Shown: positions 44,661 to 53,848, counted from the first letter of the stretch. The stretch: DNA of 64,000 nt from Myxococcales bacterium (GCA_021783235.1 JAJXUD010000005.1:35364-99363), one strand, 5' to 3'. Notes: generated by a model from the sequence alone, not told the origin. Numbers and translations are program-made.

Positions 44661-45989
44661 TCAGCGTTCGAGCACGACGGCGGCGCCGAGGCCACCCGCC
44701 GCGCAGACGGTCAGAAGCGCATGGTGGCCGCCGCGGCGCGCGAGCTCGCGCAGCGTCTGGGTCACCATTCGGGCGCCGGTGGCTCCGAAGGGATGGCCGA
44801 GGGCGATGCTGCCGCCGTTGACGTTGAGCTTCTCGTCCGGGATCTCGCCCAGAGGCTCGGGCCGGCCGAGCCGCTCCTCGGCGAACTTCTTGCTGGAGAA
44901 GCCCTGGAGGTTCGAGAGGACCTGCGCCGCGAACGCCTCGTGCATGTCGACGAGATCCATGTCGGCGAGCCCGAGCCCCGCCCGGTCGAGCGCCGTCGGA
45001 GCCGCCCAGGCCGGCCCCTGCAGGAGCTGTTCGCCCGGGTCGACGCCGGCGAAGGCGTAGCTCTTCAGGTAGCCGAGCGGATCGTAACCGAGCGCCTTGG
45101 CCTTCTCCTCGCTCATGACGAGCAGCGCGGCCGCCCCGTCGGTGAGCGGAGAGGAGTTACCCGCGGTGATGGTGCCGTAGCGCCGGTCGAACACCGGCTT
45201 GAGCGCCCGGTAGGATTCGAGCTGGCCGTCCTTGCGGACGATGTTGTCCTCTTGGACCGTCTGGTCGAAGCGGGGCGGGACGTGGACCGGGATGACCTCG
45301 TCCGAAAACTTCCCCTCGGCCCACGCCTTGGCGGCGAGACCGTGGCTCCGGTGGGCGAAGGCGTCCTGCGCCTCGCGCGAGATGCCGTTCTCCTTCGCCA
45401 TCTTCTCGGCGCTCTCGCCCATGGTGAGGCCGGTGGTCGGCTCCTTGAGGGCCGGCGGCACGGGGAGAAGGTCGCGCCCCTTCAATCGCCGGAAGGACTT
45501 GATCTTGTCGCCGAGCGTCTTCGCCTTGGACGCCTCGACCAGCGCCTGCGCGAGCGCGCGGCTCACGGTGATGGGGACGTCGGAGAGCGACTCGGTGCCG
45601 CCCGCGATGATGACGTCGGCGCCGCTGCTCGAGATGGCGTTGGCAGCCGAAACGAGCGATTGGATGGAGGTCGCGCAGGCGCGCGAGACCGAGTAGGCCT
45701 CGATCTGCTTCGGCAGGTTCGTGCCGAGCACCAGCTCCCGAGCGACGTTCGGGCCGCTGATCGAGGGGACCACCTGGCCGAAGACGACCTGGTCGATCTC
45801 GCGCGGGTCGATCTCGCTGCGCGCAACGAGCTCCGAGACGACCGCCTTGGCGAGGTCGAGGGCGGTCATGTCGCGAAAAGCGGTGCCCGACCTGCAGAAC
45901 GGGGTTCGCAGCCCCGCGACGATGGCGGCCCGACGCCCAGACGCGGGGGCGTAGGGGACGACCGACGCGGATTTCTTGGAGCCCGCCAT
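44661..45989 (-). CDS. fadI: 3-ketoacyl-CoA thiolase (FadI-like)
   Basis: 442-residue thiolase. The acyl-accepting Cys is in 'VSRACATSIQSL', His in 'MHEAFAAQVL' and 'GGSIALGHPFGATGAR', and the second Cys in 'TVCAAGGLG'. The length and long loop domain match FadI, the partner of FadJ, which cleaves 3-ketoacyl-CoA to acetyl-CoA. ATG 45989 is 5 bases after GGAGGT. Upstream to 46153 is a 164-base stretch holding a dispersed repeat but no gene. Confidence 0.92.
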   Translation of the reverse strand: MAGSKKSASVVPYAPASGRRAAIVAGLRTPFCRSGTAFRDMTALDLAKAVVSELVARSEIDPREIDQVVFGQVVPSISGPNVARELVLGTNLPKQIEAYSVSRACATSIQSLVSAANAISSSGADVIIAGGTESLSDVPITVSRALAQALVEASKAKTLGDKIKSFRRLKGRDLLPVPPALKEPTTGLTMGESAEKMAKENGISREAQDAFAHRSHGLAAKAWAEGKFSDEVIPVHVPPRFDQTVQEDNIVRKDGQLESYRALKPVFDRRYGTITAGNSSPLTDGAAALLVMSEEKAKALGYDPLGYLKSYAFAGVDPGEQLLQGPAWAAPTALDRAGLGLADMDLVDMHEAFAAQVLSNLQGFSSKKFAEERLGRPEPLGEIPDEKLNVNGGSIALGHPFGATGARMVTQTLRELARRGGHHALLTVCAAGGLGAAVVLER

Positions 45990-46079
45990 GAGAGACCTCC
46001 GTGAAAGGGCGTGATGGCGCACCGCGCCAATAGCAGCAGTGACGTGGCGCGTCAAGAAGGAATCCGTTCGGTCGGAACC

Positions 46080-46104
46080 CCCTCTCTCGCTTCGCGGAAG
46101 AGGG
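46080..46104 (+). repeat. Dispersed CTTCGCG hairpin repeat (copy 4)
   Basis: CCCTCTCTCGCTTCGCGGAAGAGGGG is an imperfect palindrome, here intergenic between fadI and the anti-sigma-like gene. Compare the copies translated in the MFS gene and dinB. Confidence 0.6.
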
Positions 46105-46153
46105 GCGCAGGCGCCGCTCGTCGACGAGCTGCGCTCGTTCCCCGCTTGTCGGT

Positions 46154-46489
46154 CTACCGCTCCCCTTCGTTCGACGCGAGTTCGCCCGCAGTGGGGAGGA
46201 AGAGGTCGCCGGGGTCGGCCTGCCGCGCGTCGTCCTCGTCTCCCCCGAGGTCGTCGTTCGAGCTCGGCCCCTCGAGCAGGGAGACCTCCTCCGAGAGCGC
46301 GAGCAGGTCGGGGGCCGGCGCCGCGGCCGCGAGCCGCGGCGGCCAGACCCGAACGGCGAGCAGCGCCGCCGCCGCGCAGGCCGCGAGCGCGAGACCTGCC
46401 CGGCGCCGGGCCCGGCGCCGGCGCTCGAGGCCGGCGGCGAGGAGCACCCGCCGCGCGAAGTCTTCGGGGAGCCCGTCACTCATCGTCAT
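46154..46489 (-). CDS. Single-helix membrane protein, possible anti-sigma factor
   Basis: 111 residues. About 28 N-terminal residues ending in an Arg cluster ('LERRRRARRR') are followed by one membrane helix ('LALAACAAAALLAV') and an acidic periplasmic tail. It overlaps the end of the ECF sigma gene by 14 bases. Size, topology and position match small anti-sigma factors such as CnrY or RsxA, although there is no recognisable zinc anti-sigma motif. ATG 46489 or 46483 could be the start. Confidence 0.62.
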   Translation of the reverse strand: MTMSDGLPEDFARRVLLAAGLERRRRARRRAGLALAACAAAALLAVRVWPPRLAAAAPAPDLLALSEEVSLLEGPSSNDDLGGDEDDARQADPGDLFLPTAGELASNEGER

Positions 46490-46994
46490 TCTCCTTCTTC
46501 GCGAGCCGTCGAAGCCGCTCGCGCGCCCGGAACAACCTGGACTTGAGCGCGCCGATGCCGATCCCGAGCTGGTCCGCCAGCTCGGCCTGCGGACGCTCGA
46601 GGCTCTCGCGCAAGAGCCCGAGATCCTCGTTCGGCAGCTCGGCGAGCCTGAGCTCGAGCCCCCCGTCGATGGGAGGCAGCGGCGCGGGAGCCGCCTCGTG
46701 CGAGAGCTCGAGCGGCACGAAGAGCCGGCGCCGGAAGCGGCGGCGCAGGTGATCGTTCACGACGTTGCGCGCGAGCTGCCAGAGCCACCCCTCGAACCGC
46801 TCGGGCTCGCGCAGCCCGGGAAGCCCGAGCACCGCCTTCACGAAGATCGCCTGGCAGAGGTCCGGCACCTCCGCGGGCTCGCCGATCCGGGAGCCCACGA
46901 AGCGGGCGACCGCTCCCTGGTGCTCCCGGATCAGCGCCTCGAGCGCCCGCTCGTCGCCACGGCGGGCGAGCTCGATGGTGTCGGGCCCGGCCAC
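46476..46994 (-). CDS. ECF-type RNA polymerase sigma factor
   Basis: 172 residues. Region 2 contains 'DLCQAIFVKAVLGLP' and 'RFEGWLWQLARNVVNDHLRRR' (core binding and -10 recognition). Region 4 is a helix-turn-helix, 'LADQLGIGIGALKSRLFRARERLR'. The start is GTG 46994, 4 bases after the stop of the periplasmic sensor-like gene. It is probably controlled by the overlapping membrane protein and by the Spy/CnrX-like protein, in an envelope or metal stress circuit (inference from gene order). Confidence 0.88.
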   Translation of the reverse strand: MAGPDTIELARRGDERALEALIREHQGAVARFVGSRIGEPAEVPDLCQAIFVKAVLGLPGLREPERFEGWLWQLARNVVNDHLRRRFRRRLFVPLELSHEAAPAPLPPIDGGLELRLAELPNEDLGLLRESLERPQAELADQLGIGIGALKSRLFRARERLRRLAKKENDDE

Positions 46995-46998
46995 CGGC

Positions 46999-47544
46999 CT
47001 ACCGGGGCTCGCCGCCCATGCCGCACGGCGGAGGAGGCCCGTCCGGTCCCTCGGGTCCCATCGGTCCCATCGGCCCCTCGGGGACGAGCGCCCGCATCTG
47101 ATCGTGAAGCGCCTTCATCTTCTGATGGACCTCGGCGACTCGCGCGAGCTGCTCGGGCGTCAGCAGCGCCCGGACTCGCAGCGCCGTGTCGAGCTGCCGC
47201 TCCGCCAGCTGATCATCGAGCTGCGCGAGCTGATGCGCGAGCCCATCGAGTGCGCTTCGATCGACGCTGCCCGTCGCTGCGATTCGATCGGCCATCTGCT
47301 CGCGCAGCTGCCGCTGCTGCTTGAAGATCGGCTCGACCTCGCGTCGGTCCGCGCTCAGGATCTCGTGGATCTGCCGCCGCTGGTCGGGCGTCGGCTGGGC
47401 CACCCGCAGCAGCACGTGGAGGGCGCCCATTCCGTCGAACCCGAACGGCCCGCCCATTCGGCCCTCGGCGCGCGCACTGGCGGGGGCGAAAAACAGCCCG
47501 GCGGCGAGGAGCCCGCCCAGGATCGACGTCGGTCTCTTCTTCAT
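46999..47544 (-). CDS. Periplasmic Spy/CpxP/CnrX-like sensor or chaperone
   Basis: 181 residues with a Sec signal ('GGLLAAGLFFAPASARA'). The mature part is helical with 'TPDQRRQIHEILSADRREV' and 'LLTPEQLARVAEVHQKM', the LTxxQ-type repeats of Spy, CpxP and ZraP/CnrX. The tail is Gly/Pro/Met-rich ('EGPMGPMGPEGPDGPPPPC'). Such proteins hold a four-helix hook in the periplasm and either chaperone proteins or sense metals. Located first in an operon with an ECF sigma and a membrane protein, it resembles the CnrX sensor arrangement. Confidence 0.75.
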   Translation of the reverse strand: MKKRPTSILGGLLAAGLFFAPASARAEGRMGGPFGFDGMGALHVLLRVAQPTPDQRRQIHEILSADRREVEPIFKQQRQLREQMADRIAATGSVDRSALDGLAHQLAQLDDQLAERQLDTALRVRALLTPEQLARVAEVHQKMKALHDQMRALVPEGPMGPMGPEGPDGPPPPCGMGGEPR

Positions 47545-47618
47545 GGTCCGCTCCTTGGCTCTGGGGCGCATCGTACGCCCTCTGCCGGAACAGACGCAGC
47601 AACTCGCGAGAAGTTTCC

Positions 47619-48872
47619 CTATTCCTCGAGGAGGGTCACGCCCCGCTCGCCGTGCCGCATCGCGAGCATCGCGAGCAGCCACTGCTTCAGGTAGATGGGC
47701 AGGAGGAAGTTGTGGCGGACGTACTGCCGCGCGTTCTCGCCGAGACGGTGGGCCATGCCCGGGTTCGTGAGCAGCTCGCGGATGCGGAAGGCCGTCCCCT
47801 CGACCGTGTGGACGAGGAAGCCGGTGGTCCCCTGGACGATCTGCCGGCGGATGCCCCCGACGGCGCCGCCGATGACGGGCTTGCCCTTCCACATGGCCTC
47901 GGTGACCACGAGGCCGAAGCCCTCGCGGACCGACTTCTGCACGATGACGGTCGCGCCGCGCTGCAAGGCGTTGATCTCGCGGTGCGCGTCGGGAGGCAGG
48001 TTCAGGATGTGGACGTCGGGGTCGCTGCCCGCGGCCTCGCGGACCTCGGCGAGCACGCGCTCACCCTCGGGGTCGTCGTCCGCCCCGCCGCCCGCGAGCA
48101 CGAGCTGGCAGTCGTGCCAGCCGCGGGCGAGCTGGAAGGCCCGGATCACCCCCACCGGATCCTTGAGCCGGTCGAAGCGCGAGACCTGGAGCACGATGGG
48201 GCGCTTCTGGTCGATGCCGTGCCGCTCGAGCACCCGCGCGATCTCCTCGGGCGGCAGCTCGAGGTTCTTCTCCGAGAACGGATCGATCGCCGGCATGATG
48301 AGGAGCTGCGGGATCGAGAGCTGCTGGGCGTAGTCGGGGAGGTGGAAGACCGCGGCGTCGTAGCGCTCGACCTGGGGCCGCAGGAAGCTCCAGACGCGCG
48401 GATCGGCGTCGGAGAGGTCGATGTGGCAGCGCCAGATCCACTTGCCCTTCGACGGGTTGCGCGCCCGGGCGAGGCCGACGGGCTGCGGGTCGTGGATGAT
48501 CGCGAAGTCGAGGTCGGGATCGACGATGCCGAGGTTCTGCCGGGTGTTCTCATCGAAGATGCGGAAGGATTCGGCGTCCAGCTCCACCTCGGCGCCGTGG
48601 AGCGCGTTGTGAAAGGCCTTCGTGACCGCGTAGTAGCGCGGGCTGCCCGAGATCACGTCCCAGCGCGCGTCCAGGCCGACCTGCTGCATGAGCGGCACGA
48701 GCCGCGCCAGGATCTCGGCGACTCCGCCGCCCACCGCCGTCGAGTTGACGTGCTGGACCCGAGCGCCCGTGAGCGAACGGGCCAGGCGGCGGATCTCGGC
48801 GATCTCCTCCTCGCCAACCACGTCGGCGTAAGCGTCGAGGTCGATCGACCGGATGAGCTCAGGAGTCGGCAT
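47619..48872 (-). CDS. treT: Trehalose glycosyltransferring synthase-like GT4 glycosyltransferase
   Basis: 417 residues. 'VQHVNSTAVGGGVAEIL' at the N-terminus and 'DFAIIHDPQPVG' match trehalose synthase TreT, which joins NDP-glucose and glucose. The GT4 donor site is clear in 'QVSRFDRLKDPVGVIRAF' and 'VREGFGLVVTEAMWKGKPVIGG'. The gene for a DUF5752-like protein lies 12 bases upstream in the same operon, an association known for this group. Trehalose would serve as compatible solute or reserve. Confidence 0.85.
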   Translation of the reverse strand: MPTPELIRSIDLDAYADVVGEEEIAEIRRLARSLTGARVQHVNSTAVGGGVAEILARLVPLMQQVGLDARWDVISGSPRYYAVTKAFHNALHGAEVELDAESFRIFDENTRQNLGIVDPDLDFAIIHDPQPVGLARARNPSKGKWIWRCHIDLSDADPRVWSFLRPQVERYDAAVFHLPDYAQQLSIPQLLIMPAIDPFSEKNLELPPEEIARVLERHGIDQKRPIVLQVSRFDRLKDPVGVIRAFQLARGWHDCQLVLAGGGADDDPEGERVLAEVREAAGSDPDVHILNLPPDAHREINALQRGATVIVQKSVREGFGLVVTEAMWKGKPVIGGAVGGIRRQIVQGTTGFLVHTVEGTAFRIRELLTNPGMAHRLGENARQYVRHNFLLPIYLKQWLLAMLAMRHGERGVTLLEE

Positions 48873-48884
48873 GGCTTTGTCCCC

Positions 48885-49529
48885 CTAGTGCAGCCGGCGT
48901 TCGACCAGATCGCCGATGCGCTCGCGCAGCCGGTAGAGATCGTAGCTGTAAGGCGACAGCTCGGCGACCTGGTGGGCGAGATCGGGCTCGCCGAGCTCGT
49001 CACGCAGCCACGCCGAGAAGTCGTTGTCCTTGCGGCCGAGCCGCAGGGGGGCGGTCACGAAGTGGTGGAAGATGGTGTCGACGCCGACGCGCTGGACCTC
49101 CTGCCCGAACTCGCGCAGGCCCGCGGCCGAGCGGCCCGTCGGGAAGACGAAGGTCTGCGCCTGCGAGAAGAAGAAGCGCTTCCCCGACGGAACGTGGGCC
49201 ACGTACTCCGAGGCGCCGAGCTGCTCCGAGATGACCCGGACGAGCTCGTTGCGAGCCTCGCGGACGCTCTGGCAGTGGAGCGGGTCGACGGCGGAGAGCC
49301 GCTCGGCGAGCGCCTCCTCGCCGAGCGCGGTCAGCGCCCAGCGGGCGAAGTCGTTCATGAACTCGCCGATGGTGAAGTGGCGCCGGAAGAGCGCGTGGTG
49401 GACGTGGTAGAAGATCGAGCTGCCCGGGACCCGCTGCAGCCCACGCAGGAGGGCGCGGACGTTGTCGGCGGAGTAGCCCGTGTGCTTGACGAGGCTCGCG
49501 GCGCTCTGGAAGGCGAAGGGACGGTTCAC
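48885..49529 (-). CDS. DUF5752-like protein linked to treT
   Basis: 214 residues from GTG 49529. The sequence is soluble and mostly helical: 'SSIFYHVHHALFRRHFTIGEF' and 'FFSQAQTFVFPTG' are features I associate with DUF5752 proteins, which often sit beside glycosyltransferases. No catalytic function is established. The 12-base spacing to treT suggests a shared transcript and a role in trehalose or glycogen metabolism (inference). Confidence 0.65.
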   Translation of the reverse strand: MNRPFAFQSAASLVKHTGYSADNVRALLRGLQRVPGSSIFYHVHHALFRRHFTIGEFMNDFARWALTALGEEALAERLSAVDPLHCQSVREARNELVRVISEQLGASEYVAHVPSGKRFFFSQAQTFVFPTGRSAAGLREFGQEVQRVGVDTIFHHFVTAPLRLGRKDNDFSAWLRDELGEPDLAHQVAELSPYSYDLYRLRERIGDLVERRLH

Positions 49530-49606
49530 ACGAGAAAGCTAGTGTCCCCGCCCCGTCGAGGCATCGACTCCGGCGGGACGCCGGGGCCTTCGGAGGCCCG
49601 AGCGGG

Positions 49607-51388
49607 CTAGCGGATCGGAAACGGGTAGCCGCCCTGCGAGGCGATCGCCTGGACGATCAGCTCGCGGTCGGCCACCGGATCCGGCGGCGCGAAGCGTCCC
49701 CAGCCCTCGAGCCGCTCGACCGCCGCGCCGGCCGCCTCGACTGGGAGCGTGCAATAGAGCGCGTGCCTGGCCCGCGCGAGGGCGGTGGTGCGCGCCTCGT
49801 AGGCGAGCAGGCGGCAGAGCGCCTCGCGCACCGGGTCGCCCTCGCCGTAGAGCCGCGTGCGGGCGACCGCCGACTCGATCGCGAAGGCCTGCATCACCAC
49901 GTCGGCGATGGCCCCGAGCACCTCCTGCCGCTCCTCGATCGCGGTCCCGAACGTCTCGACGGCGTGCTTCACCGCGAAGAGCGCCATCCGCTTGCAGGCC
50001 TCGGCCGCCTCCGCCTGCGCCGCCAGCGAACCGGCCGCCGCGGGAGCGGACGAGGCGCCGTCCAGCGCCGCGACGGCCTCCATCAGCGGGAGCTGCCCCT
50101 TGAGGGCGCGCTTGAGCAGCATGCCCGGGACGAGCATCCGGTTGATCTCGTTCGTCCCCTCGAAGATCCGGTTGATCCGCTGGTCGCGGTAGGCCCGCTC
50201 GATGGGGTACTCCTCCACATAGCCGTAGCCGCCGTGGATCTGCACCGCCTCGTCGACGACGAAGGTGAGCGCTTCCGAGCCGTAGACCTTGAGGATCGAG
50301 GACTCGATGGCGTACTCCTCGAGCGCGCCGATGACTCGCTCGTGGGAATCTCCGCCGCTGCCCTCGGCCGCCGCGAGCTTCGCGTCGATGAGCCCGGTCG
50401 TCCGGTAGGCCATCGACTCGAGGGCGTAGGTGACGGCGGCCATGCGGGCGAGCTTCTCGCGCACGAGCCCGAACTCGAGGATTGGCTTGCCGAACTGCCT
50501 CCGGTCCCGCGCGTAGGCCGCAGCCTCGTCGATGGCGTGCTTGCAGCCGCCGGCGGCGCCGACGCCGAGCTTGAGCCGGCCCATGTTGAGGATGTTGAAG
50601 GCGATCTTGTGCCCCTTGCCGATCTCGCCGAGCACGTTCTCGACGGGTACCCGGCAGTCCTCGAGCAGAACCTGGCAGGTCGAGGAGCCGCGGATGCCCA
50701 GCTTGTGCTCCTCCTTGCCGACGGTGAGGCCAGGCATCGTCCGCTCGACGATGAAGCCGGTGAACTTCTCGCCGTCGATCTTGGCGAAGACGATGAAGAC
50801 GTCGGCGAAGCCCGCGTTCGTGATGAACTGCTTGACGCCGTTCAAGACGTACTGCTTGCCGTCCGGCGAGAGCAGCGCCTTCGTCTTGGCTCCGAGCGCG
50901 TCGGAGCCCGAGCCCGCCTCGGTGAGGCAGTAGCAGGCGATCTTCTCGGCGGTGGCGAGCTGCGGCAGGTACTTCGCCTTCTGCGCCTCGCTGCCGAAGA
51001 AGACGATCGGCAGGGTGCCGATCCCCGTGTGGCCGCCGACGGTCACCGACCAGGCGCCGTAGGTGGTCATGGCCTCGGAGACCAGCATCGAGGTGGTCCG
51101 GTCGAGGTCGAGGCCGCCATGGGCCTCGGGGATCTCGATCATGAGCAGGCCGAGCTCGCCCGCCTTGCGCAGGAGCTCGACGAGCAGCGGGTAGTCCTTC
51201 TTCTCGAGCCGATCGACGTGCGGCATCACCTCGCGCTCGAGGAACTGCCGCGCCGTCCGGTAGTAGGCCCGCTGCTCCTCGGTGAAGCTCTCGGGGGCGT
51301 GGATCGTCGTCGCGCCGAGCGGCTGGAGGAGAAAGGCACCACCGGCTGGGATGTCGGCGAGGGAGATCGGTTCGAGCTTCGCGGCCAT
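49607..51388 (-). CDS. Acyl-CoA dehydrogenase
   Basis: 593 residues. FAD and substrate segments 'CYCLTEAGSGSDALG', 'KQFITNAGFADVFIVFA', 'YARDRRQFGKPI' and 'QIHGGYGYVEEYPIERAYRD' define the family. 'FEGTNEINRMLVPGMLL' follows, with a ~170-residue C-terminal domain as in VLCAD/ACAD9-type enzymes for long chains. It performs the first step of beta-oxidation and complements fadJ-fadI at 42-46 kb. ATG 51388 is 26 bases inside a region cleared of other frames; 178 bases separate it from the divergent small secreted protein gene. Confidence 0.9.
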   Translation of the reverse strand: MAAKLEPISLADIPAGGAFLLQPLGATTIHAPESFTEEQRAYYRTARQFLEREVMPHVDRLEKKDYPLLVELLRKAGELGLLMIEIPEAHGGLDLDRTTSMLVSEAMTTYGAWSVTVGGHTGIGTLPIVFFGSEAQKAKYLPQLATAEKIACYCLTEAGSGSDALGAKTKALLSPDGKQYVLNGVKQFITNAGFADVFIVFAKIDGEKFTGFIVERTMPGLTVGKEEHKLGIRGSSTCQVLLEDCRVPVENVLGEIGKGHKIAFNILNMGRLKLGVGAAGGCKHAIDEAAAYARDRRQFGKPILEFGLVREKLARMAAVTYALESMAYRTTGLIDAKLAAAEGSGGDSHERVIGALEEYAIESSILKVYGSEALTFVVDEAVQIHGGYGYVEEYPIERAYRDQRINRIFEGTNEINRMLVPGMLLKRALKGQLPLMEAVAALDGASSAPAAAGSLAAQAEAAEACKRMALFAVKHAVETFGTAIEERQEVLGAIADVVMQAFAIESAVARTRLYGEGDPVREALCRLLAYEARTTALARARHALYCTLPVEAAGAAVERLEGWGRFAPPDPVADRELIVQAIASQGGYPFPIR

Positions 51389-51566
51389 GTCGTGCTCCGG
51401 GTTCCGCCCCGCCGGGGGAAGGCTATGGCGGAATGCGTCAAGAATCAACGCCAGCGGTCGGGGAGTGGACGCTTCGACGAGCGGGCGGAAAATTGACGAT
51501 CCCTCGAACCGTGCGACCGTGAGGACCCTGGGGACGCCAGCGCGCCCCGAATCGAGGAGATCGCCC

Positions 51567-51800
51567 ATGAAGCTCGCACTTGCCGCCGTCCTCGCCGTGA
51601 TCGCCGTCGGTGCCGCCCATGCCGCCTCACCCGCCGATCGGCTGCTCGATCGCTCGGTCGAGGCGCAGGTGAACGCCCGGCTCGACGCGCGGCTCCACGA
51701 GGTCCTCCAGGATCTCCTGCGGAAGGCCTCACCGCCACCCTCCTGCGAGGGGGCGGCGATCGAACTCACGGGCCTCGGGCCGACCACCGCTTCGCGCTGA
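51567..51800 (+). CDS. Small secreted protein
   Basis: 77 residues from ATG 51567, with GAGGAG 7 bases upstream; the longer track frame starting at 51282 is not needed. A clear signal peptide 'KLALAAVLAVIAVGAAHAA' is followed by a short helical segment ('DRLLDRSVEAQVNARLDARLHEVLQDLL') and a Cys-containing tail. Function is unknown. It is divergent from the acyl-CoA dehydrogenase and convergent with the acyltransferase fusion. Confidence 0.62.
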   Translation: MKLALAAVLAVIAVGAAHAASPADRLLDRSVEAQVNARLDARLHEVLQDLLRKASPPPSCEGAAIELTGLGPTTASR

Positions 51801-51867
51801 CGCCCTTTCGAGCGCACCGGTCACGCGCAGCGCGCCCACCGCCGTCCCCGGCGGTGCGATCTCCGGA

Positions 51868-53814
51868 CTAGACCGTGGCGTTCGCGGATTCGGACGGGGT
51901 CGCCCGCGGGGGCTCGTTCCACTCGGCCGCCGCGGCGGAGCACTGCCAGGCCGAAAGCTCCTCCTCGAGTTCCCGGACGATCTCGGCGACCGATTTCAGC
52001 TCCTCGATCGAGTGCTCCCGGATCCCGGTGACGCTCTGCCCCGTGTAGAAGAGGCCGCGATCGAGATCCCCATCGACGGCCGCTCGCAGGAGCGCGTCGC
52101 TGATGCAGAAGCTCTGGCGGTGGCCGCTCTCGCGAGAGGTGCAGATCGACTCGGCGAGGCAATCGTCGCAGGCCTTGCGGCGCCCGCGGAGCCCGCCCGG
52201 CCCGTAGTACGGCGCCTTGTCCTTGGGCGGAAAGGCCTCGCCCGCCGCGAGCCGCTCGGTGAAGGCGTTGCGGATGGCCCTCGCCCGCATCCCCTTGACC
52301 GTGCTCGTGATCGTCACCACGTCGGCGTCGGTCTTCCCCATGTGCATCCGCTTGAAGTTCGGGTGGACCTCGCAGTCGGACGAGACGATGAAGCGGGTGG
52401 CGAGCTGGACCCCGGCCGCCCCGGCGGCGAGCGCCCGGCCGATGGCGGCGCCGTCGGCCAGCCCACCCGCAGCGACCACCGGCAGCGAGCTGGCTTCGCG
52501 GACCTCCCGCAGCAGCCGATCGAGCGAGGCGTCGGGATCGCCCAGGTGCCCTCCGGCCTCTCGCCCCTCGGCCACGAGAAAGTCGGCACCCCAGCGCTCG
52601 TACATGGCTGCGAGCCGGCCGGAGCTGACGATCCCCACGAACGGCGTCTTCCGCTCGCGGCACCAGCGGATGATCTCGCGCGAGATGCCGGCGCCCTGCA
52701 CCACGAAGCTGACACCCACGTCCAGGGAGGCGCGCGCCACGGCCTCGAAGTCGCTCCGGTTGACCGCCGCCATGAGGTTCAGCCCGACGTAGCCGTTCGG
52801 CGCTTCGCGGCGCGACCGCTCGATCTGCTGGACCACCATCGAGACGGGCTTCGCCACGCCCGAGATCGTGCCGACGGGGACGAACTTCTCGCTCTTCACC
52901 CGCGCGATCTTTCCGGGAAGGCCGTCCGAGGCCATGATCCCCATCGCTCCCTGCACGAGCAGCCGCCTCCCGGAGGCGACGGCGGCCTCGATCGCGGCGC
53001 GATCCAGCTTCGGCAGCGGCCGCTCGCCGGCCTGGACGCACGGGCGATGGAGCGCGGTCGCGAGCCGGTCGGCCACCTCGGTGGCGAGTAGCCCGGCGTC
53101 CTCGCGCCCGGCCGTCTCGATCTCGGGCAAGATGGTGACCTCCACGTCGGCTCGGCGCGGCCACCAGCCTCGGGCCCGATCGAGGCAGGCTTCGGTGCCC
53201 CGCAGGGCGATCGGCAGCACCGGCGCGGCGTCCCCGATCGCAAGCCGGAAACCGCCCGACTCGAACGACCGGAGCTGTCCGTTGCGGCTGCGGGTCCCCT
53301 CCGGGAAGACGACGAGGGAGAGCCCGGCGCCGAGCGCCGCCTCCGCCCGCACGGCCGCCCGGCTACGGCTCGACCGGTCGGCGCGCCGCACCGGGATGTC
53401 GCGCGAGAGCCGCAGCATCCAGCCGACCCAGGGAATCTTGAAGAGCTCGGCCTTCGCGAGCCAGCGGGTCTTCCAATCGGCGTCCGCGAACAGGACCGAG
53501 AGGACGAGCACGTCCATCATCGATCGGTGATTTGCGACGACCACCCGACGGCGGCCGTCCCGCGGCAGTTCGCCCTCGACGCGCAGACGCCAGAGCGGGG
53601 ATCCCCGCATCATGAGCGCGGCGCCCCGGCGGATCCAGCGTCCGGCGGCGTGACGGCGATCGCCTTGACCGTCGCTGAGGCGCGCCACGGCGACGATCGG
53701 CAGGGTCGCACCGATGACGAGCGCGCACCAGAGGAGGGTCCAGACGGCGAGGATCGCGTCCCAGGCGGCCCGGAGACGCAGCGGACCCGTCGCTTTCCCG
53801 AGGGGGATATTCAT
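51868..53814 (-). CDS. Fusion of lysophosphatidate acyltransferase and nitronate-monooxygenase-like domains
   Basis: 648 residues from ATG 53814. Residues about 20-260 are a PlsC/AGPAT acyltransferase with a membrane helix and the HX4D motif in 'VVANHRSMMDVLVLS' and 'VVFPEGTRSRNG'. Residues about 280-630 are an FMN TIM barrel of the nitronate monooxygenase/PfaD type: 'LLVQGAMGIMASDG', 'GLNLMAAVNRSDF', 'FLVAEGREAGGH' and 'LPVVAAGGLADGAAIG'. A Cys cluster ('CDDCLAESICTS') and 'GLFYTGQSVTGI' follow. The two enzymes are normally separate; the linker frame is continuous and both active sites look intact. A lipid-modifying reductase role is possible. The divergent FNR box lies 35-48 bases upstream of its start. 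Confidence 0.85.
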   Translation of the reverse strand: MNIPLGKATGPLRLRAAWDAILAVWTLLWCALVIGATLPIVAVARLSDGQGDRRHAAGRWIRRGAALMMRGSPLWRLRVEGELPRDGRRRVVVANHRSMMDVLVLSVLFADADWKTRWLAKAELFKIPWVGWMLRLSRDIPVRRADRSSRSRAAVRAEAALGAGLSLVVFPEGTRSRNGQLRSFESGGFRLAIGDAAPVLPIALRGTEACLDRARGWWPRRADVEVTILPEIETAGREDAGLLATEVADRLATALHRPCVQAGERPLPKLDRAAIEAAVASGRRLLVQGAMGIMASDGLPGKIARVKSEKFVPVGTISGVAKPVSMVVQQIERSRREAPNGYVGLNLMAAVNRSDFEAVARASLDVGVSFVVQGAGISREIIRWCRERKTPFVGIVSSGRLAAMYERWGADFLVAEGREAGGHLGDPDASLDRLLREVREASSLPVVAAGGLADGAAIGRALAAGAAGVQLATRFIVSSDCEVHPNFKRMHMGKTDADVVTITSTVKGMRARAIRNAFTERLAAGEAFPPKDKAPYYGPGGLRGRRKACDDCLAESICTSRESGHRQSFCISDALLRAAVDGDLDRGLFYTGQSVTGIREHSIEELKSVAEIVRELEEELSAWQCSAAAAEWNEPPRATPSESANATV

Positions 53815-53848
53815 CGGGTGATTTTGCGACCTGGGGCCGAGCGACGCC

